A stretch of DNA of 64,000 nt from Winslowiella toletana (GCF_032164335.1 NZ_CP134152.1:3968001-4032000); one strand, 5' to 3'. Positions 28,605 through 37,160 are shown, counted from the first letter of the stretch. Numbers and translations are program-made. The notes: generated from the letters alone by a model not told the origin.

Positions 28605-29354
28605 TCAGTTGAAAACGAATCCACCGTTAACCGGTAATAACTGGCCGGTGACAAAGTCGGCCAAGGGTGACAGCAACCAAATCGCGCTGCCGCTGACATC
28701 CTCTGGATGCTGCGCGCCGCTTAAGGCTCTTCCCTGCTCATAAAGTTGATGTCGCTCGACCGGAACATATTCGGTGGCTTCAACCCGGGTCAGCCCCGGT
28801 GCGATAACATTGACGCAGATGCCGCGCTCGCCCAGTTCACGTGCCATTGAGCGCGTCATGGCAATCACTGCGCCTTTACTGGCAACATACGCCAGCAGAT
28901 TCGGAGCGCCCCATAACGCAGTATCGGAGGCGACATTGACAATTTTTCCGCCTTTCGCCATCAGCGGCACCGCCGCTTTCGACACCAGCCAGGTACCGCG
29001 CACATTTACCTGCATTACGCGATCCCACAGCTCAATGTCATACTCCATCATGCTTTTGCCACCCACGCCGGTCGCCAGCGCAGCGTTATTTACCAGCCCG
29101 TCAATTGCGCCATGCTGACCGATAGCGTTAAACGCCTGCTCCACTGAAATACTGTCGGCCAGATCGATAGTTTGGGTACTGACCTCAGCACCACGCTGGC
29201 GCAGTCGTTCGGCACTTTTCTCCAGTTCAGCGCTGAGAATATCGCACATCACCACCTGCGCTCCGGCGGCGGCAATATCGGCGGCAAACTGATAGCCCAG
29301 CCCACGCGCCGCACCGGTCACCACAATCCGCTTTCCTGCCAGCAAACCGCTCAT
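28605..29354 (-). CDS. SDR-family dehydrogenase (cis-diol dehydrogenase candidate)
   Basis: Classical SDR of 249 residues with cofactor loop TGAARGLG (near 14-21), NNAA, catalytic Ser in NVASD and the YVASK Tyr-x3-Lys motif. Its ATG shares one base with the stop of the Rieske oxygenase gene (ATGA-type junction at 29354), so the two are translationally coupled. The position directly after a ring-hydroxylating oxygenase suggests rearomatisation of a dihydrodiol to a catechol, an inference from context. Confidence 0.88.
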   Translation of the reverse strand: MSGLLAGKRIVVTGAARGLGYQFAADIAAAGAQVVMCDILSAELEKSAERLRQRGAEVSTQTIDLADSISVEQAFNAIGQHGAIDGLVNNAALATGVGGKSMMEYDIELWDRVMQVNVRGTWLVSKAAVPLMAKGGKIVNVASDTALWGAPNLLAYVASKGAVIAMTRSMARELGERGICVNVIAPGLTRVEATEYVPVERHQLYEQGRALSGAQHPEDVSGSAIWLLSPLADFVTGQLLPVNGGFVFN

Positions 29355-30385
29355 CAGGAGACACCCTGCTGCTCGCTCTGCGCCTCAATTCGCGCCAGCT
29401 GCTGTTTGGCCGCCTTCTGCATCATGCGGCGTAAGCGGGACAAGCCAACATCATGTTGATACAGATATTCATGTTCGCGCGCATTCGGTGCCATGCTCTC
29501 CAGTACCACCCGATCCTGCTCCAGTACATCCCAGTGCAATCCCTCAAGACGGTTGCGGTACATAAAGCGCCATAAGTCACGTTGCCAGCCATCCACTTTA
29601 CGGATGCGCCAGAAAAATACCCGGCAGTGATCTTCATCTTCCGGCACCACCATGCCCACAATCCAGAAATGACCGCCCGGTCCAAAGCGCTTCTGATAAG
29701 GAATCGACAGACGCATCCACTGTGCGCCGCTGTCGCCAAACTCCACCCAGTCAAAGTTAACGCCAATCTGCCCCTCTTTCTGAAAGACGAAGCCACTGGC
29801 GGTAGGTTGCAGAATCATGTCAGCCTTACGATCGCCTTCCGCCATTGAATGCGACGAGGAGTGCAGGTAAGTGCCATGCATCGGGTCCATCACGTTTTCC
29901 AGCGCGTACTGATAGTTGCAGTTCCAGCCAGCGGTACAGAGGAAATTGCTATAGCTGGCGCTGTCGGCCAGTTCCTGCGGAAAGCTGAGTTCGCTGGGCT
30001 GATCGTCAGCCGTGACGCCAAACCAGAGAAAAATTGCGCCGTGCTCCTCTTTGACCTGATAGCTACGCACGCATTTCTGCCCGACCAGCGGACAGCGATC
30101 GACCGCCGGTACATCTTTAACTTCACCGTCGCCGGCAACTTCCACACCGTGATACCAGCAGGCGATGCGATCACCCAGATTCCAGCCCATCGACAGACGT
30201 GCGCCGCGATGCGGGCAACGATCTTCCAGCGCCTGCAACTGCCCTTCCCGATTGCGCCAGACGACAATTTGCTGACTGAGTCGGGTAATGCCAACCGGCG
30301 CAGACTGCACTTCCCAGCTCGCCAGCACCGGATACCACAGGCCACGTAAGCCTTTATCGAGATAACGTTGGATATTGGTTGTCAT
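29354..30385 (-). CDS. Rieske non-haem iron oxygenase, catalytic subunit
   Basis: Ring-hydroxylating or demethylating oxygenase of 343 residues. The Rieske [2Fe-2S] ligands are Cys57, His59 (CPH) and Cys76, His79 (CWYH); the mononuclear Fe triad is His170 and His175 (DPMHGTYLH) with Asp291 (EQDRVV). Its short length and lack of a beta-subunit gene place it near the alpha-only oxygenases such as vanillate or dicamba demethylases. Electrons should come from the ferredoxin encoded two genes upstream and the FAD reductase downstream. The substrate is not predictable. Confidence 0.93.
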   Translation of the reverse strand: MTTNIQRYLDKGLRGLWYPVLASWEVQSAPVGITRLSQQIVVWRNREGQLQALEDRCPHRGARLSMGWNLGDRIACWYHGVEVAGDGEVKDVPAVDRCPLVGQKCVRSYQVKEEHGAIFLWFGVTADDQPSELSFPQELADSASYSNFLCTAGWNCNYQYALENVMDPMHGTYLHSSSHSMAEGDRKADMILQPTASGFVFQKEGQIGVNFDWVEFGDSGAQWMRLSIPYQKRFGPGGHFWIVGMVVPEDEDHCRVFFWRIRKVDGWQRDLWRFMYRNRLEGLHWDVLEQDRVVLESMAPNAREHEYLYQHDVGLSRLRRMMQKAAKQQLARIEAQSEQQGVS

Positions 30386-30399
30386 GATTTCTCCCGGCT

Positions 30400-30711
30400 T
30401 CAGTAACCGTTAACCTGTAAAAACTCGGCGAAGCTCGCTTCACTCCACGCCTGCCCGCTGCGATCAAAAACACGCTGCTGATTAAGCGCATTGACCAGCT
30501 GTGGCAAGGTGTCAACGCCGTCGGCGAACAGCTCTTCCAGCGTGGCAATCAATGAGATTTCAAAAGCTTCAGGCTGGCGATTACGCGTTTGCCAGATCAG
30601 ATTATGAAACTGGCCAGGCTGATGGATGGCGCCGTTGCCGCCTTCGGCAGGAGGCGTAAACTGCCAGCTTTCCGGCAGTTGTGGATTAAAACCGGGATCG
30701 TTGCTCATCAC
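30400..30711 (-). CDS. Small conserved-context protein between Rieske ferredoxin and oxygenase
   Basis: Protein of 102-103 residues, Asn/Gln/Pro-rich at the N-terminus, with a helical C-terminal half (TLEELFADGVDTLPQLVNAL, then a short HTH-like segment before FAEFLQVNGY). It starts at GTG 30711 or ATG 30708; the preceding ferredoxin stop overlaps these codons (GTGATG), so it is translated by coupling. Similar small proteins beside Rieske oxygenases are sometimes labelled recombinase-like helix-turn-helix, but I cannot confirm that here. A specificity, assembly or electron-transfer accessory role is possible. Confidence 0.78.
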   Translation of the reverse strand: MMSNDPGFNPQLPESWQFTPPAEGGNGAIHQPGQFHNLIWQTRNRQPEAFEISLIATLEELFADGVDTLPQLVNALNQQRVFDRSGQAWSEASFAEFLQVNGY

Positions 30712-31034
30712 TGTTCCTGCTCCTCTGCGATAAAGGTTATCTGGATTTGGTTATCGATGATGCGCAGCGGAAAACGTTGCAGATCGCGTTCACCGGGTTC
30801 GCGCAGACAGCGGCCTGACTTTATGTCGAATACCGCTTCATGCAGTGGGCATTCCACTTTGCCATCTTCAACAAATCCCTGACTGAGTAAGGCATAGGCG
30901 TGCGGGCAAACATCCTCAAGGGCGTAATAGTCCCCCTCTACCAGGTAAACACCGATCTCGCGGCCTTCCACCTTGCCACTAAAGGGAAAATCCTCCTGAA
31001 CTTGTGAAACATTGCACACGCTCATCCAGCTCAT
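30708..31034 (-). CDS. Rieske [2Fe-2S] ferredoxin of an oxygenase system
   Basis: Electron carrier of 108 residues. The frame is open from 31109, but the ATG at 31034 follows CTGGAGG at six-base spacing and gives the normal ferredoxin length. The cluster ligands are Cys43 and His45 (CPH) and Cys62 and His65 (CPLH). It is the first gene of the catabolic operon. The 5' untranslated region contains the GTTTCATATATGAAAC palindrome, and a TTGACG/TATATT promoter lies just upstream. Confidence 0.93.
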   Translation of the reverse strand: MSWMSVCNVSQVQEDFPFSGKVEGREIGVYLVEGDYYALEDVCPHAYALLSQGFVEDGKVECPLHEAVFDIKSGRCLREPGERDLQRFPLRIIDNQIQITFIAEEQEQ

Positions 31035-31053
31035 AAAAAACCTCCAGGTATTT

Positions 31054-31069
31054 GTTTCATATATGAAAC
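31054..31069. promoter_or_regulatory. Operator-like palindrome copy 1
   Basis: GTTTCATATATGAAAC is a perfect 16-bp palindrome, 20 bases ahead of the ferredoxin start codon. Relative to the predicted promoter it lies at roughly +17 to +32, a position typical of repression. A further half-site GTTTC lies at 31073-31077. Confidence 0.75.
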
Positions 31070-31092
31070 TTTGTTTCTTATCTAATACAGGC

Positions 31093-31120
31093 AATATAAA
31101 AGCGTGCAAAAGTTCGTCAA
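31093..31120 (-). promoter_or_regulatory. Predicted sigma70 promoter of the Rieske operon
   Basis: On the minus strand: -35 TTGACG (31115-31120), 16-base spacer, -10 TATATT (31093-31098). The transcript would start near 31086, about 50 bases before the ferredoxin start. Prediction only. Confidence 0.55.
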
Positions 31121-31345
31121 GGAGAAAAAAGAGAGAACGGCGGTGCGGAGGTTTTTATTTAACGCAACTGTGTAATTGATCACGAAAAATAGGGGGATAT
31201 AGGAAATAGTTATTATTAACGCATCTGAGATAACAGAATATTATTTTTATCTTTGTGACAGGATATTTCTTAAATATCATCCACTGAATTTTTTCAGGTA
31301 CATCCATTACATCTGAAAAAATAGCTTCTTATCGCTGACGCGTTG

Positions 31346-31361
31346 GTTTCATTAGTGAAAC
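31346..31361. promoter_or_regulatory. Operator-like palindrome copy 2
   Basis: GTTTCATTAGTGAAAC has perfect 6-bp arms and a 4-base spacer; the flanking G and C extend the arms to 7 bp (31345-31362). Its centre is 292 bases from copy 1. Confidence 0.7.
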
Positions 31362-31403
31362 CATTCAGCAAAAGGAAATAAACAACTAACTGAAAATCAT
31401 ATA

Positions 31404-31419
31404 GTTTCACCAGTGAAAC
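31404..31419. promoter_or_regulatory. Operator-like palindrome copy 3
   Basis: GTTTCACCAGTGAAAC, with the flanking A and T also pairing (31403-31420). Its centre is 58 bases from copy 2. Confidence 0.7.
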
Positions 31420-31473
31420 TACAAAGTAATTTCCTCAATAAATAATCCCCGTACGGTTGTAATAATTTAAATC

Positions 31474-31489
31474 GTTTCATCTGTGAAAC
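31474..31489. promoter_or_regulatory. Operator-like palindrome copy 4
   Basis: GTTTCATCTGTGAAAC, perfect 6-bp arms. Its centre is 70 bases from copy 3. No gene begins nearby on the plus strand, so copies 2-4 are most simply distal sites for the minus-strand operon promoter. Confidence 0.7.
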
Positions 31490-31639
31490 AGGAAGGGAAT
31501 AATTTTCTGTCGCAATTCAAAAAATCATAGTTTATTGCGCAACGGCTGTTGCCTATGAACGGTTTTAATCTGTCAGCAACGACGAAAACGGCTAATTCCA
31601 ATCGTTTAACACTAAAAGAGTGGGATTAATGGAGGGCGT

Positions 31640-31664
31640 CAGGGGAGCCATTTCGGCTCCCCTG
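31640..31664 (-). terminator. Stem-loop downstream of speB
   Basis: Perfect 10-bp stem CAGGGGAGCC/GGCTCCCCTG with a five-base loop, 16 bases after the speB stop. There is no T-tract on the speB strand, so termination strength is uncertain. Confidence 0.5.
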
Positions 31665-31680
31665 CACAATAAAGCGCGAA

Positions 31681-32604
31681 TTATTCGCCTTTATTAACTG
31701 CCTGCACGTGCAGCATATCCAGCGCCAGCGTGGCAGCAGCCAGCGCGGTCAGATCGGACTGGTCATAGCCTGGAGCCACTTCCACTAAGTCCATGCCGAC
31801 GATATTCAACCCTTGCAGGCCACGAACCAGTTTTAAAGCCTTATCGGAAGTCAGACCGCCAATTACCGGCGTGCCGGTGCCAGGCGCGTGTGCCGGGTCC
31901 AGACAGTCGATATCAAAGGTCAGATAAACCGGCATATCACCCACAATCTGCTTCACCTGCGCCAGAATGTCGTCAACGCTGCGATCGTTAACCTGAGCCG
32001 CGTCCAGCACGTGATAACCAAGATCCTTGTCGAATTCGGTGCGAATACCGATCTGCACCGAATGATCCGGATCGATCAGACCTTCGGCTGGCGCATGGTG
32101 GAACATGGTGCCGTGATCGAACTTCGCGCCGTTGGAATAGGTGTCGGTGTGCGCATCGAAGTGAACCAGCGCCATTTTGCCAAAGTATTTCGCATGGGCG
32201 CGTAACAGTGGCAGGGTAATGTAGTGATCACCACCAAAGGTCAGCATACGCTTACCGTTAGCCAGTAGCTTTTCGGCATGCGCCTGCAGTTTATCAGTCA
32301 GATCCTGCGAATCACCAAAGGCGTACACCAGATCGCCGCAGTCGATCACTTTCAGACGCTTACGCAGATCGAAGTTCCACGGATAGCGACACTCTTCCCA
32401 CGCGAGGTTAGTCGAGATCTGACGAATTGCGTTTGGCCCCAGACGGCTGCCGGGACGGCCTGACGTTGCGGCATCAAATGGAATACCGGTGATCACCCAC
32501 TCGGCATCAGCATCATAAGGCTGGAAGTTAACCGGAAAACGCATAAAACCGAAGGCGTTAGAAACCAGAGAGTTATCGTACTCATGGCCCAGGGTGTTAT
32601 TCAT
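31681..32604 (-). CDS. speB: Agmatinase
   Basis: Binuclear Mn ureohydrolase that splits agmatine into putrescine and urea, following arginine decarboxylation by SpeA. The ATG at 32604 follows AAGAGGAC and gives 307 residues (E. coli 306), starting [20 protein letters not shown]. Metal ligands lie in [17 protein letters not shown] and [10 protein letters not shown], the three arginase-family motifs. It lies downstream of speA on the same strand, but a strong terminator separates them, so it probably has its own promoter. Confidence 0.97.
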   Translation of the reverse strand: MNNTLGHEYDNSLVSNAFGFMRFPVNFQPYDADAEWVITGIPFDAATSGRPGSRLGPNAIRQISTNLAWEECRYPWNFDLRKRLKVIDCGDLVYAFGDSQDLTDKLQAHAEKLLANGKRMLTFGGDHYITLPLLRAHAKYFGKMALVHFDAHTDTYSNGAKFDHGTMFHHAPAEGLIDPDHSVQIGIRTEFDKDLGYHVLDAAQVNDRSVDDILAQVKQIVGDMPVYLTFDIDCLDPAHAPGTGTPVIGGLTSDKALKLVRGLQGLNIVGMDLVEVAPGYDQSDLTALAAATLALDMLHVQAVNKGE

Positions 32605-32653
32605 AATATTGTCCTCTTGCAATCCTTCATCAGGCATCGTTTAGGTTTAGATG

Positions 32654-32696
32654 AAAAAAATCCCCTCCGCGTCGTTAACCCGACGAGGAAGGGATT
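32654..32696 (-). terminator. Intrinsic terminator between speA and speB
   Basis: On the minus strand, 16-base arms (32659-32674 with 32681-32696; one mismatch, one G-T pair) and a six-base loop are followed by a run of T (32654-32660). This is one of the strongest terminators in the window and closes speA. Confidence 0.85.
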
Positions 32697-32748
32697 GAGT
32701 ATTCGTACACATCAGTTAATACCGGCGACGCACGCGCCGCCGGATTTG

Positions 32749-34725
32749 TTACTCGTCTTCGAGGTAGGTGTAACCATACAGGCCGTTCTCAAACTCTTCG
32801 AGGAACTGCGCGCGCAGCTCTTCATCGAGATCGGTTTGTTTCACCTGATTGCGGAAGTGAGTCAGCAGCTCTTTTGGATCGAGCTGCACGTACTCCAGCA
32901 TATCCGCAACGGTATCGCCCTCATCGGAAAGCTGCACTTCAACGCTGCCATCAGGGAAAGCAAAGACATCCACCGCTTCGGTATCACCGAACAGGTTGTG
33001 CATATTGCCGAGAATTTCCTGATAGGCACCAACCATAAAGAAGCCGAGCATCGGTGGATTATCCACATCGTACTGAGGCATTGGCATGGTCGTCGCGATA
33101 CCGTCACCATCAATATAGTGATCGATAGTCCCGTCAGAGTCACAGGTGATATCGAGCAGCACCGCACGGCGCTCTGGCGATTTGTCCAGACCTTCCAGCG
33201 GCAGTACCGGGAACAGCTGATCGATTCCCCACGCATCCGGCATTGACTGGAACAGCGAGAAGTTGACGTAAATCTTATCCGCCATGCGCTCCTGTAGCTC
33301 ATCAATAATCGGACGGTGCGCACGGTTGCTTGGGTCCAAATGCTGCTGAATATAGTGGCAAATGCTCAGATACAGCTGCTCAGCCCATGAACGCTGAATC
33401 AGATCGTAAGTCCCCTGCGAGTAGCCGCTATGGATATCAAACAGATCCATCTGGCTGTCGTGCAGCCATTCACGCAGCGAGCGGCGATTGTTCGGCTCGT
33501 GCATCTCCTGCCAGGTATCCCACATGCTGACAATCGGGCGCGGTGAATCAGCATTCGGCGCCTGTGGCACGCTGAATTCATTACGCTCTACGCCGATAAT
33601 ATTGGAAACCAGTACGGTGTGGTGCGCAGTTACCGCGCGACCAGACTCGGTGATGACCGTCGGGTGCGGCAGGTTATGCTCTTCACAGGCATCGCCAATC
33701 GCCCAAATGACATTGTTGGCGTATTCGTTCAGACCATAGTTAACCGAGCAGTCAGACTGCGAACGCGTACCCTCGTAATCCACGCCCAGGCCGCCGCCAA
33801 CGTCGAAGCACTCAATATTAACGCCGAGCTTCGCCAGCTCGACATAGAACCGGGCAGATTCGCGCACGCCGGTGGCGATATCGCGGATGTTAGCCATCTG
33901 CGAACCGAGGTGGAAGTGCAGCAGCTGCAGGCTGTCGATACGACCCGCTTCACGCATAATCTCGACCAGTTGCAGTACCTGCGTTGCGGACAGGCCAAAT
34001 TTCGATTTCTCGCCGCCGCTGGACTGCCATTTGCCAGAGCCTTGAGACGCCAGGCGCGCACGGATGCCAAGACGCGGCACCACGTTCAGACGCTCAGCCT
34101 CTTCCAGCACCAGCTTCACTTCGGTCATTTTTTCCAGCACCAGGTACACTTTGTGACCCAGTTTTTCGCCAATCAGCGCCAGACGAATATATTCGCGGTC
34201 TTTATAGCCATTACAGACAATCACTGAACGCGTCATGCCAGCATGGGCCAGCACCGCCATCAGCTCGGCTTTAGAACCCGCTTCCAGACCCAGCGGCTCG
34301 CCGGAGTTGATCAGCGACTCAATCACACGCTTGTGCTGGTTCACTTTGATCGGATAAACGAGGAAGTAATCCCCTTTATAGCCGTAGGATTCGCGCGCAC
34401 GTTTAAACGCTGCGTTGATAGAACGCAGGCGATGCTGAAGGATCTGGGGGAAGCAGAACAGAGCCGGTAAACGCTGACCATCGGCCTCGCGCTCTTTCAC
34501 CAGCTTCGCTAAATCAACCCGGGCTTCCGGCACATCAGGATCGGGGCAGACGCTGATATGGCCCAGCTCGTTGACGTCATAGTAGTTATTACCCCACCAG
34601 GCAATATTGTAGGTGCGCAGCATTTTGCTGGCATCTTGATCGCTCATGGCCACCTCCTGCATAGAGCGGAGTACACCCTGTTCGCCTGCTGACGAACCCT
34701 TAATAGTCTTCATGTCGTCAGACAT
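32749..34725 (-). CDS. speA: Biosynthetic arginine decarboxylase
   Basis: PLP-dependent decarboxylase of the alanine-racemase fold that makes agmatine. The ATG at 34725 follows GAGG at six-base spacing and gives 658 residues, exactly the E. coli length; a start at 34737 would add four residues. PLP Lys127 lies in LVYPIKVNQ, and the glycine-rich [13 protein letters not shown] and ITESGRA segments bind the cofactor phosphate. The start codon is overlapped by a yqgB-like ORF, and a further leader ORF lies upstream. Confidence 0.97.
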   Translation of the reverse strand: MSDDMKTIKGSSAGEQGVLRSMQEVAMSDQDASKMLRTYNIAWWGNNYYDVNELGHISVCPDPDVPEARVDLAKLVKEREADGQRLPALFCFPQILQHRLRSINAAFKRARESYGYKGDYFLVYPIKVNQHKRVIESLINSGEPLGLEAGSKAELMAVLAHAGMTRSVIVCNGYKDREYIRLALIGEKLGHKVYLVLEKMTEVKLVLEEAERLNVVPRLGIRARLASQGSGKWQSSGGEKSKFGLSATQVLQLVEIMREAGRIDSLQLLHFHLGSQMANIRDIATGVRESARFYVELAKLGVNIECFDVGGGLGVDYEGTRSQSDCSVNYGLNEYANNVIWAIGDACEEHNLPHPTVITESGRAVTAHHTVLVSNIIGVERNEFSVPQAPNADSPRPIVSMWDTWQEMHEPNNRRSLREWLHDSQMDLFDIHSGYSQGTYDLIQRSWAEQLYLSICHYIQQHLDPSNRAHRPIIDELQERMADKIYVNFSLFQSMPDAWGIDQLFPVLPLEGLDKSPERRAVLLDITCDSDGTIDHYIDGDGIATTMPMPQYDVDNPPMLGFFMVGAYQEILGNMHNLFGDTEAVDVFAFPDGSVEVQLSDEGDTVADMLEYVQLDPKELLTHFRNQVKQTDLDEELRAQFLEEFENGLYGYTYLEDE

Positions 34726-34822
34726 CGCGAACCTCAATTTTTAGTAATGATGCGAAACAGTTAGCTACTATCGCAGGTCGATCCTGCCAGAACAACCCAT
34801 AATCTGTCGATAAACCCAGCAT
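34718..34822 (-). CDS. yqgB: YqgB-like small ORF overlapping the speA start
   Basis: A frame of 34 codons from ATG at 34822 ends at a TGA (34718-34720) eight bases inside speA. The peptide contains [16 protein letters not shown], which resembles the YGLLSQFQAAIVVNCF portion of E. coli YqgB (43 residues, also just upstream of speA) as I remember it. The frame remains open further upstream with a GTG alternative near 34885, so the true N-terminus is uncertain. The overlap suggests translational coupling to speA. Confidence 0.45.
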   Translation of the reverse strand: MLGLSTDYGLFWQDRPAIVANCFASLLKIEVRDV

Positions 34823-34962
34823 TAATGACTGATTTAGCCAAAAAGCGGGCTGAAGTAAGTTTTCAGAATGAAACACGTCGCCGAACTCCGTGAAACGGGT
34901 CAGAAAAAGCGTAAGTCAGCTCTCAGTAAACTGAAAGTCCCTTGCCAAACTGTAGCAAAAGG

Positions 34963-35100
34963 TTAACCGGCGCAGGTGTCGTGATGATTACCGAAACGAA
35001 TATAACTTCGGCGAGAGAGAAGATCGGATACCGAAACAGAAAGGGATTGAAGCACGCCAGAGTGGCGTAGCGAACCGGAAAAAACGCAAACGTGGTTCAT
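34963..35100 (-). CDS. Candidate leader ORF upstream of speA
   Basis: A 45-codon frame (ATG at 35100, TAA at 34963-34965) is preceded by GGAGGTGAT, a nearly full anti-SD match, seven bases ahead of ATG. The peptide is Ser/Arg/His-rich, with MNHVCVFSGSLRHSG at its start and RRSYIRFGNHHD near its end. It lies about 240 bases upstream of speA on the same strand. The SD is the main evidence; I recognise no homologue. It could be a regulatory leader peptide of the polyamine gene, or chance. Confidence 0.4.
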   Translation of the reverse strand: MNHVCVFSGSLRHSGVLQSLSVSVSDLLSRRSYIRFGNHHDTCAG

Positions 35101-35386
35101 TACTCGTATCACCTCCACACATACCCAATAAGCACGTGGAAAAACAGGACAGAGGATGAAAACCAGAGCAGGCTCTGGCTATCTGGCGGGCCTGACGTAA
35201 CGGCGGCGTAGCTCCCTTATTTACCGCCCAAAAGGCAGCGGCGTTTTATACAGCCGCCAGCACAAAAATGCAAAACCAAAATGTGCTGAGTGCGATGATT
35301 GTCAGGAAAAATTGCCAACGCAAAATAAACCAAAAATGCGTAATTCCAAAAATCACTGGCATTTGGATTACTGAGTAACCTAAAAT

Positions 35387-35410
35387 AGCCATCCAGATGT
35401 TAATCCGTCT
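35387..35410 (+). promoter_or_regulatory. Met boxes (MetJ operator) upstream of metK
   Basis: Three adjacent 8-mers, AGCCATCC, AGATGTTA and ATCCGTCT, match the MetJ box AGACGTCT at 5, 5 and 6 of 8 positions. A TATACT (-10-like) follows at 35410-35415, so repressor binding would block the promoter. MetJ with SAM represses metK in E. coli. Confidence 0.6.
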
Positions 35411-35588
35411 ATACTGGCTAACTTCTGGACTGCTTGTGCCGCTTTAGCATCGTCAGTCTGAGTCTGACATGAAGGCCTGCACCAAATGAACTGCTCACGG
35501 CTTTGCCTGAGGGGGCGTGGAGTCAGGCTAACCTTTCTCTTCGCTATGCAGTTGTTATTTAACCCGTTTTAGTAAGGTAAAGAATAAA

Positions 35589-36740
35589 ATGGCTAAACAC
35601 CTTTTTACGTCCGAGTCTGTATCAGAAGGACATCCTGATAAAATCGCTGACCAAATTTCAGATGCCGTCCTTGATGCCATCCTGGAACAGGATCCGAAAG
35701 CGCGCGTTGCCTGCGAAACCTATGTGAAAACCGGTATGGTGCTGGTTGGCGGCGAAATCACCACCACTGCATGGGTTGATATCGAAGAGATCACCCGTAA
35801 TACGGTGCGTGAAATCGGCTATGTCCATTCTGATATGGGCTTTGATGCCAACTCTTGTGCGGTGTTAAATGCCATTGGTAAACAGTCTCCGGATATTAAC
35901 CAGGGTGTAGACCGCGCCGATCCGCTGGAGCAAGGTGCCGGCGACCAGGGCCTGATGTTTGGCTACGCCACCAATGAAACCGACGTGCTGATGCCGGCAC
36001 CGGTAACTTACGCTCACCGTCTGGTGCAGCGCCAGTCTGAAGTGCGTAAAAATGGCACCCTGCCGTGGCTGCGCCCGGATGCAAAAAGCCAGGTCACCTT
36101 CCAGTACGATAGCGGCAAAATTGTCGGTATCGATGCCGTCGTACTGTCGACTCAGCATGCTGAAGAGATTGGCCTGAAAGATCTGCAAGAAGCGGTGATG
36201 GAAGAGATCATCAAGCCGGTTCTGCCAGCTGAATGGCTGAATGAAAGCACCAAATTCTTTATCAACCCGACTGGCCGTTTTGTTATCGGTGGCCCAATGG
36301 GTGACTGTGGTCTGACCGGTCGCAAAATCATCGTTGATACCTACGGCGGCATGGCGCGTCACGGCGGCGGTGCATTCTCCGGTAAAGATCCGTCTAAAGT
36401 TGACCGCTCAGCAGCTTATGCTGCACGTTACGTGGCGAAGAATATCGTTGCTGCCGGTCTGGCTGACCGTTGTGAAATTCAGGTCTCTTACGCTATCGGC
36501 GTTGCAGAACCGACTTCCATCATGGTTGAAACTTTCGGTACCGAAAAAATCCCTACCGAACAGCTGACCCTGCTGGTGCGTGAATTCTTCGATCTGCGCC
36601 CATACGGCCTGATTCAGATGCTGGATCTGCTGCACCCAATCTACCGCGAGACTGCGGCCTACGGTCACTTTGGCCGTGAGCACTTCCCGTGGGAGAAAAC
36701 GGATAAAGCCGCACAGCTGCGCGAAGCTGCTGGCCTGTAA
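35589..36740 (+). CDS. metK: S-adenosylmethionine synthetase
   Basis: Makes SAM from methionine and ATP; SAM feeds methylation and, after decarboxylation, spermidine synthesis. The 383 residues (E. coli 384) contain the ATP-binding GHPDK (near 13-17), [12 protein letters not shown] (near 118-129) and the P-loop-like [16 protein letters not shown] (near 259-274). A clear Shine-Dalgarno (TAAGGTAAAG) precedes the ATG. It is divergent from speA, as in E. coli, and followed by a strong terminator. Confidence 0.98.
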   Translation: MAKHLFTSESVSEGHPDKIADQISDAVLDAILEQDPKARVACETYVKTGMVLVGGEITTTAWVDIEEITRNTVREIGYVHSDMGFDANSCAVLNAIGKQSPDINQGVDRADPLEQGAGDQGLMFGYATNETDVLMPAPVTYAHRLVQRQSEVRKNGTLPWLRPDAKSQVTFQYDSGKIVGIDAVVLSTQHAEEIGLKDLQEAVMEEIIKPVLPAEWLNESTKFFINPTGRFVIGGPMGDCGLTGRKIIVDTYGGMARHGGGAFSGKDPSKVDRSAAYAARYVAKNIVAAGLADRCEIQVSYAIGVAEPTSIMVETFGTEKIPTEQLTLLVREFFDLRPYGLIQMLDLLHPIYRETAAYGHFGREHFPWEKTDKAAQLREAAGL

Positions 36741-36779
36741 TAAATTTTTGTCGCGGGGGTCATACCCTGCATATCATCA

Positions 36780-36814
36780 GGACGGGAGCCGAAAACAGCT
36801 CCCGTCCTTTTTTT
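36780..36814 (+). terminator. Intrinsic terminator of metK
   Basis: Perfect 10-bp stem GGACGGGAGC/GCTCCCGTCC with an eight-base loop, followed by seven T. Confidence 0.9.
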
Positions 36815-37125
36815 ACGCCGAACACTATCTCCCTTGATACCGACCATCCCCCATCCCAGCCATCAAACATCGCTGCAATAGTTAGTCTCGCCTGGACTTT
36901 TTTTCCGTCTGAAACCTTTCTCTGATAACGATTACATTTTGAAACGCTTTAATTATCTGTTATTTAGATGTTGCGCGGCGTAGTCATAAGTAAAAAAATG
37001 CGCTATTTTCAGCGTCGTCTGATGGGCAATAATTGGAATAATGTCAGAAACTTATAAATGACCAATACCGTCTGGTTATCAGGTCTTAAACAGGTGAAAA
37101 ATGCTGGTTTACAGGGAATCAGCGT

Positions 37126-37141
37126 GTGTAACCGATTACAC
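37126..37141 (+). promoter_or_regulatory. GalR/GalS-like operator upstream of galP
   Basis: GTGTAACCGATTACAC is a near-perfect palindrome that fits the GalR/GalS operator pattern GTGnAAnCGnTTnCAC. It lies 84 bases before the galP start, consistent with galactose-inducible control as known in E. coli. Confidence 0.75.
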
Positions 37142-37144
37142 TAG

Positions 37145-37160
37145 TGTGATCAGCCTCACT
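37145..37160 (+). promoter_or_regulatory. CRP-like site upstream of galP
   Basis: TGTGATCAGCCTCACT matches TGTGA-N6-TCACA at nine of ten conserved positions and lies three bases from the GalR-like operator. Carbon-source control by cAMP-CRP is likely. Confidence 0.7.

Larger units (their letters stand above)
31035..31680. other. AT-rich regulatory region between speB and the catabolic cluster (646 bp)
   Basis: No gene is apparent; both strands hold only short frames. The stretch is very AT-rich (15 of 60 bases are G or C in 31201-31260). It contains a candidate promoter for the catabolic operon, four GTTTCA-N4-TGAAAC palindromes and, at the right end, a hairpin after speB. Confidence 0.8.
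34823..35588. other. speA-metK divergent intergenic region (766 bp)
   Basis: Beyond the speA leader ORF (34963-35100) and the Met boxes (35387-35410) no other gene is supported. The region must hold both divergent promoters and long 5' leaders. A GC-rich patch at 35200-35260 contains partial inverted repeats (GGCGGC and GCCGCC) that I could not resolve into a clear terminator. Confidence 0.6.

Noticed and set aside
31555-31629. 24-codon ORF in the AT-rich region near the palindromes
   Set aside because: Too short, no convincing ribosome binding site and no coding character.
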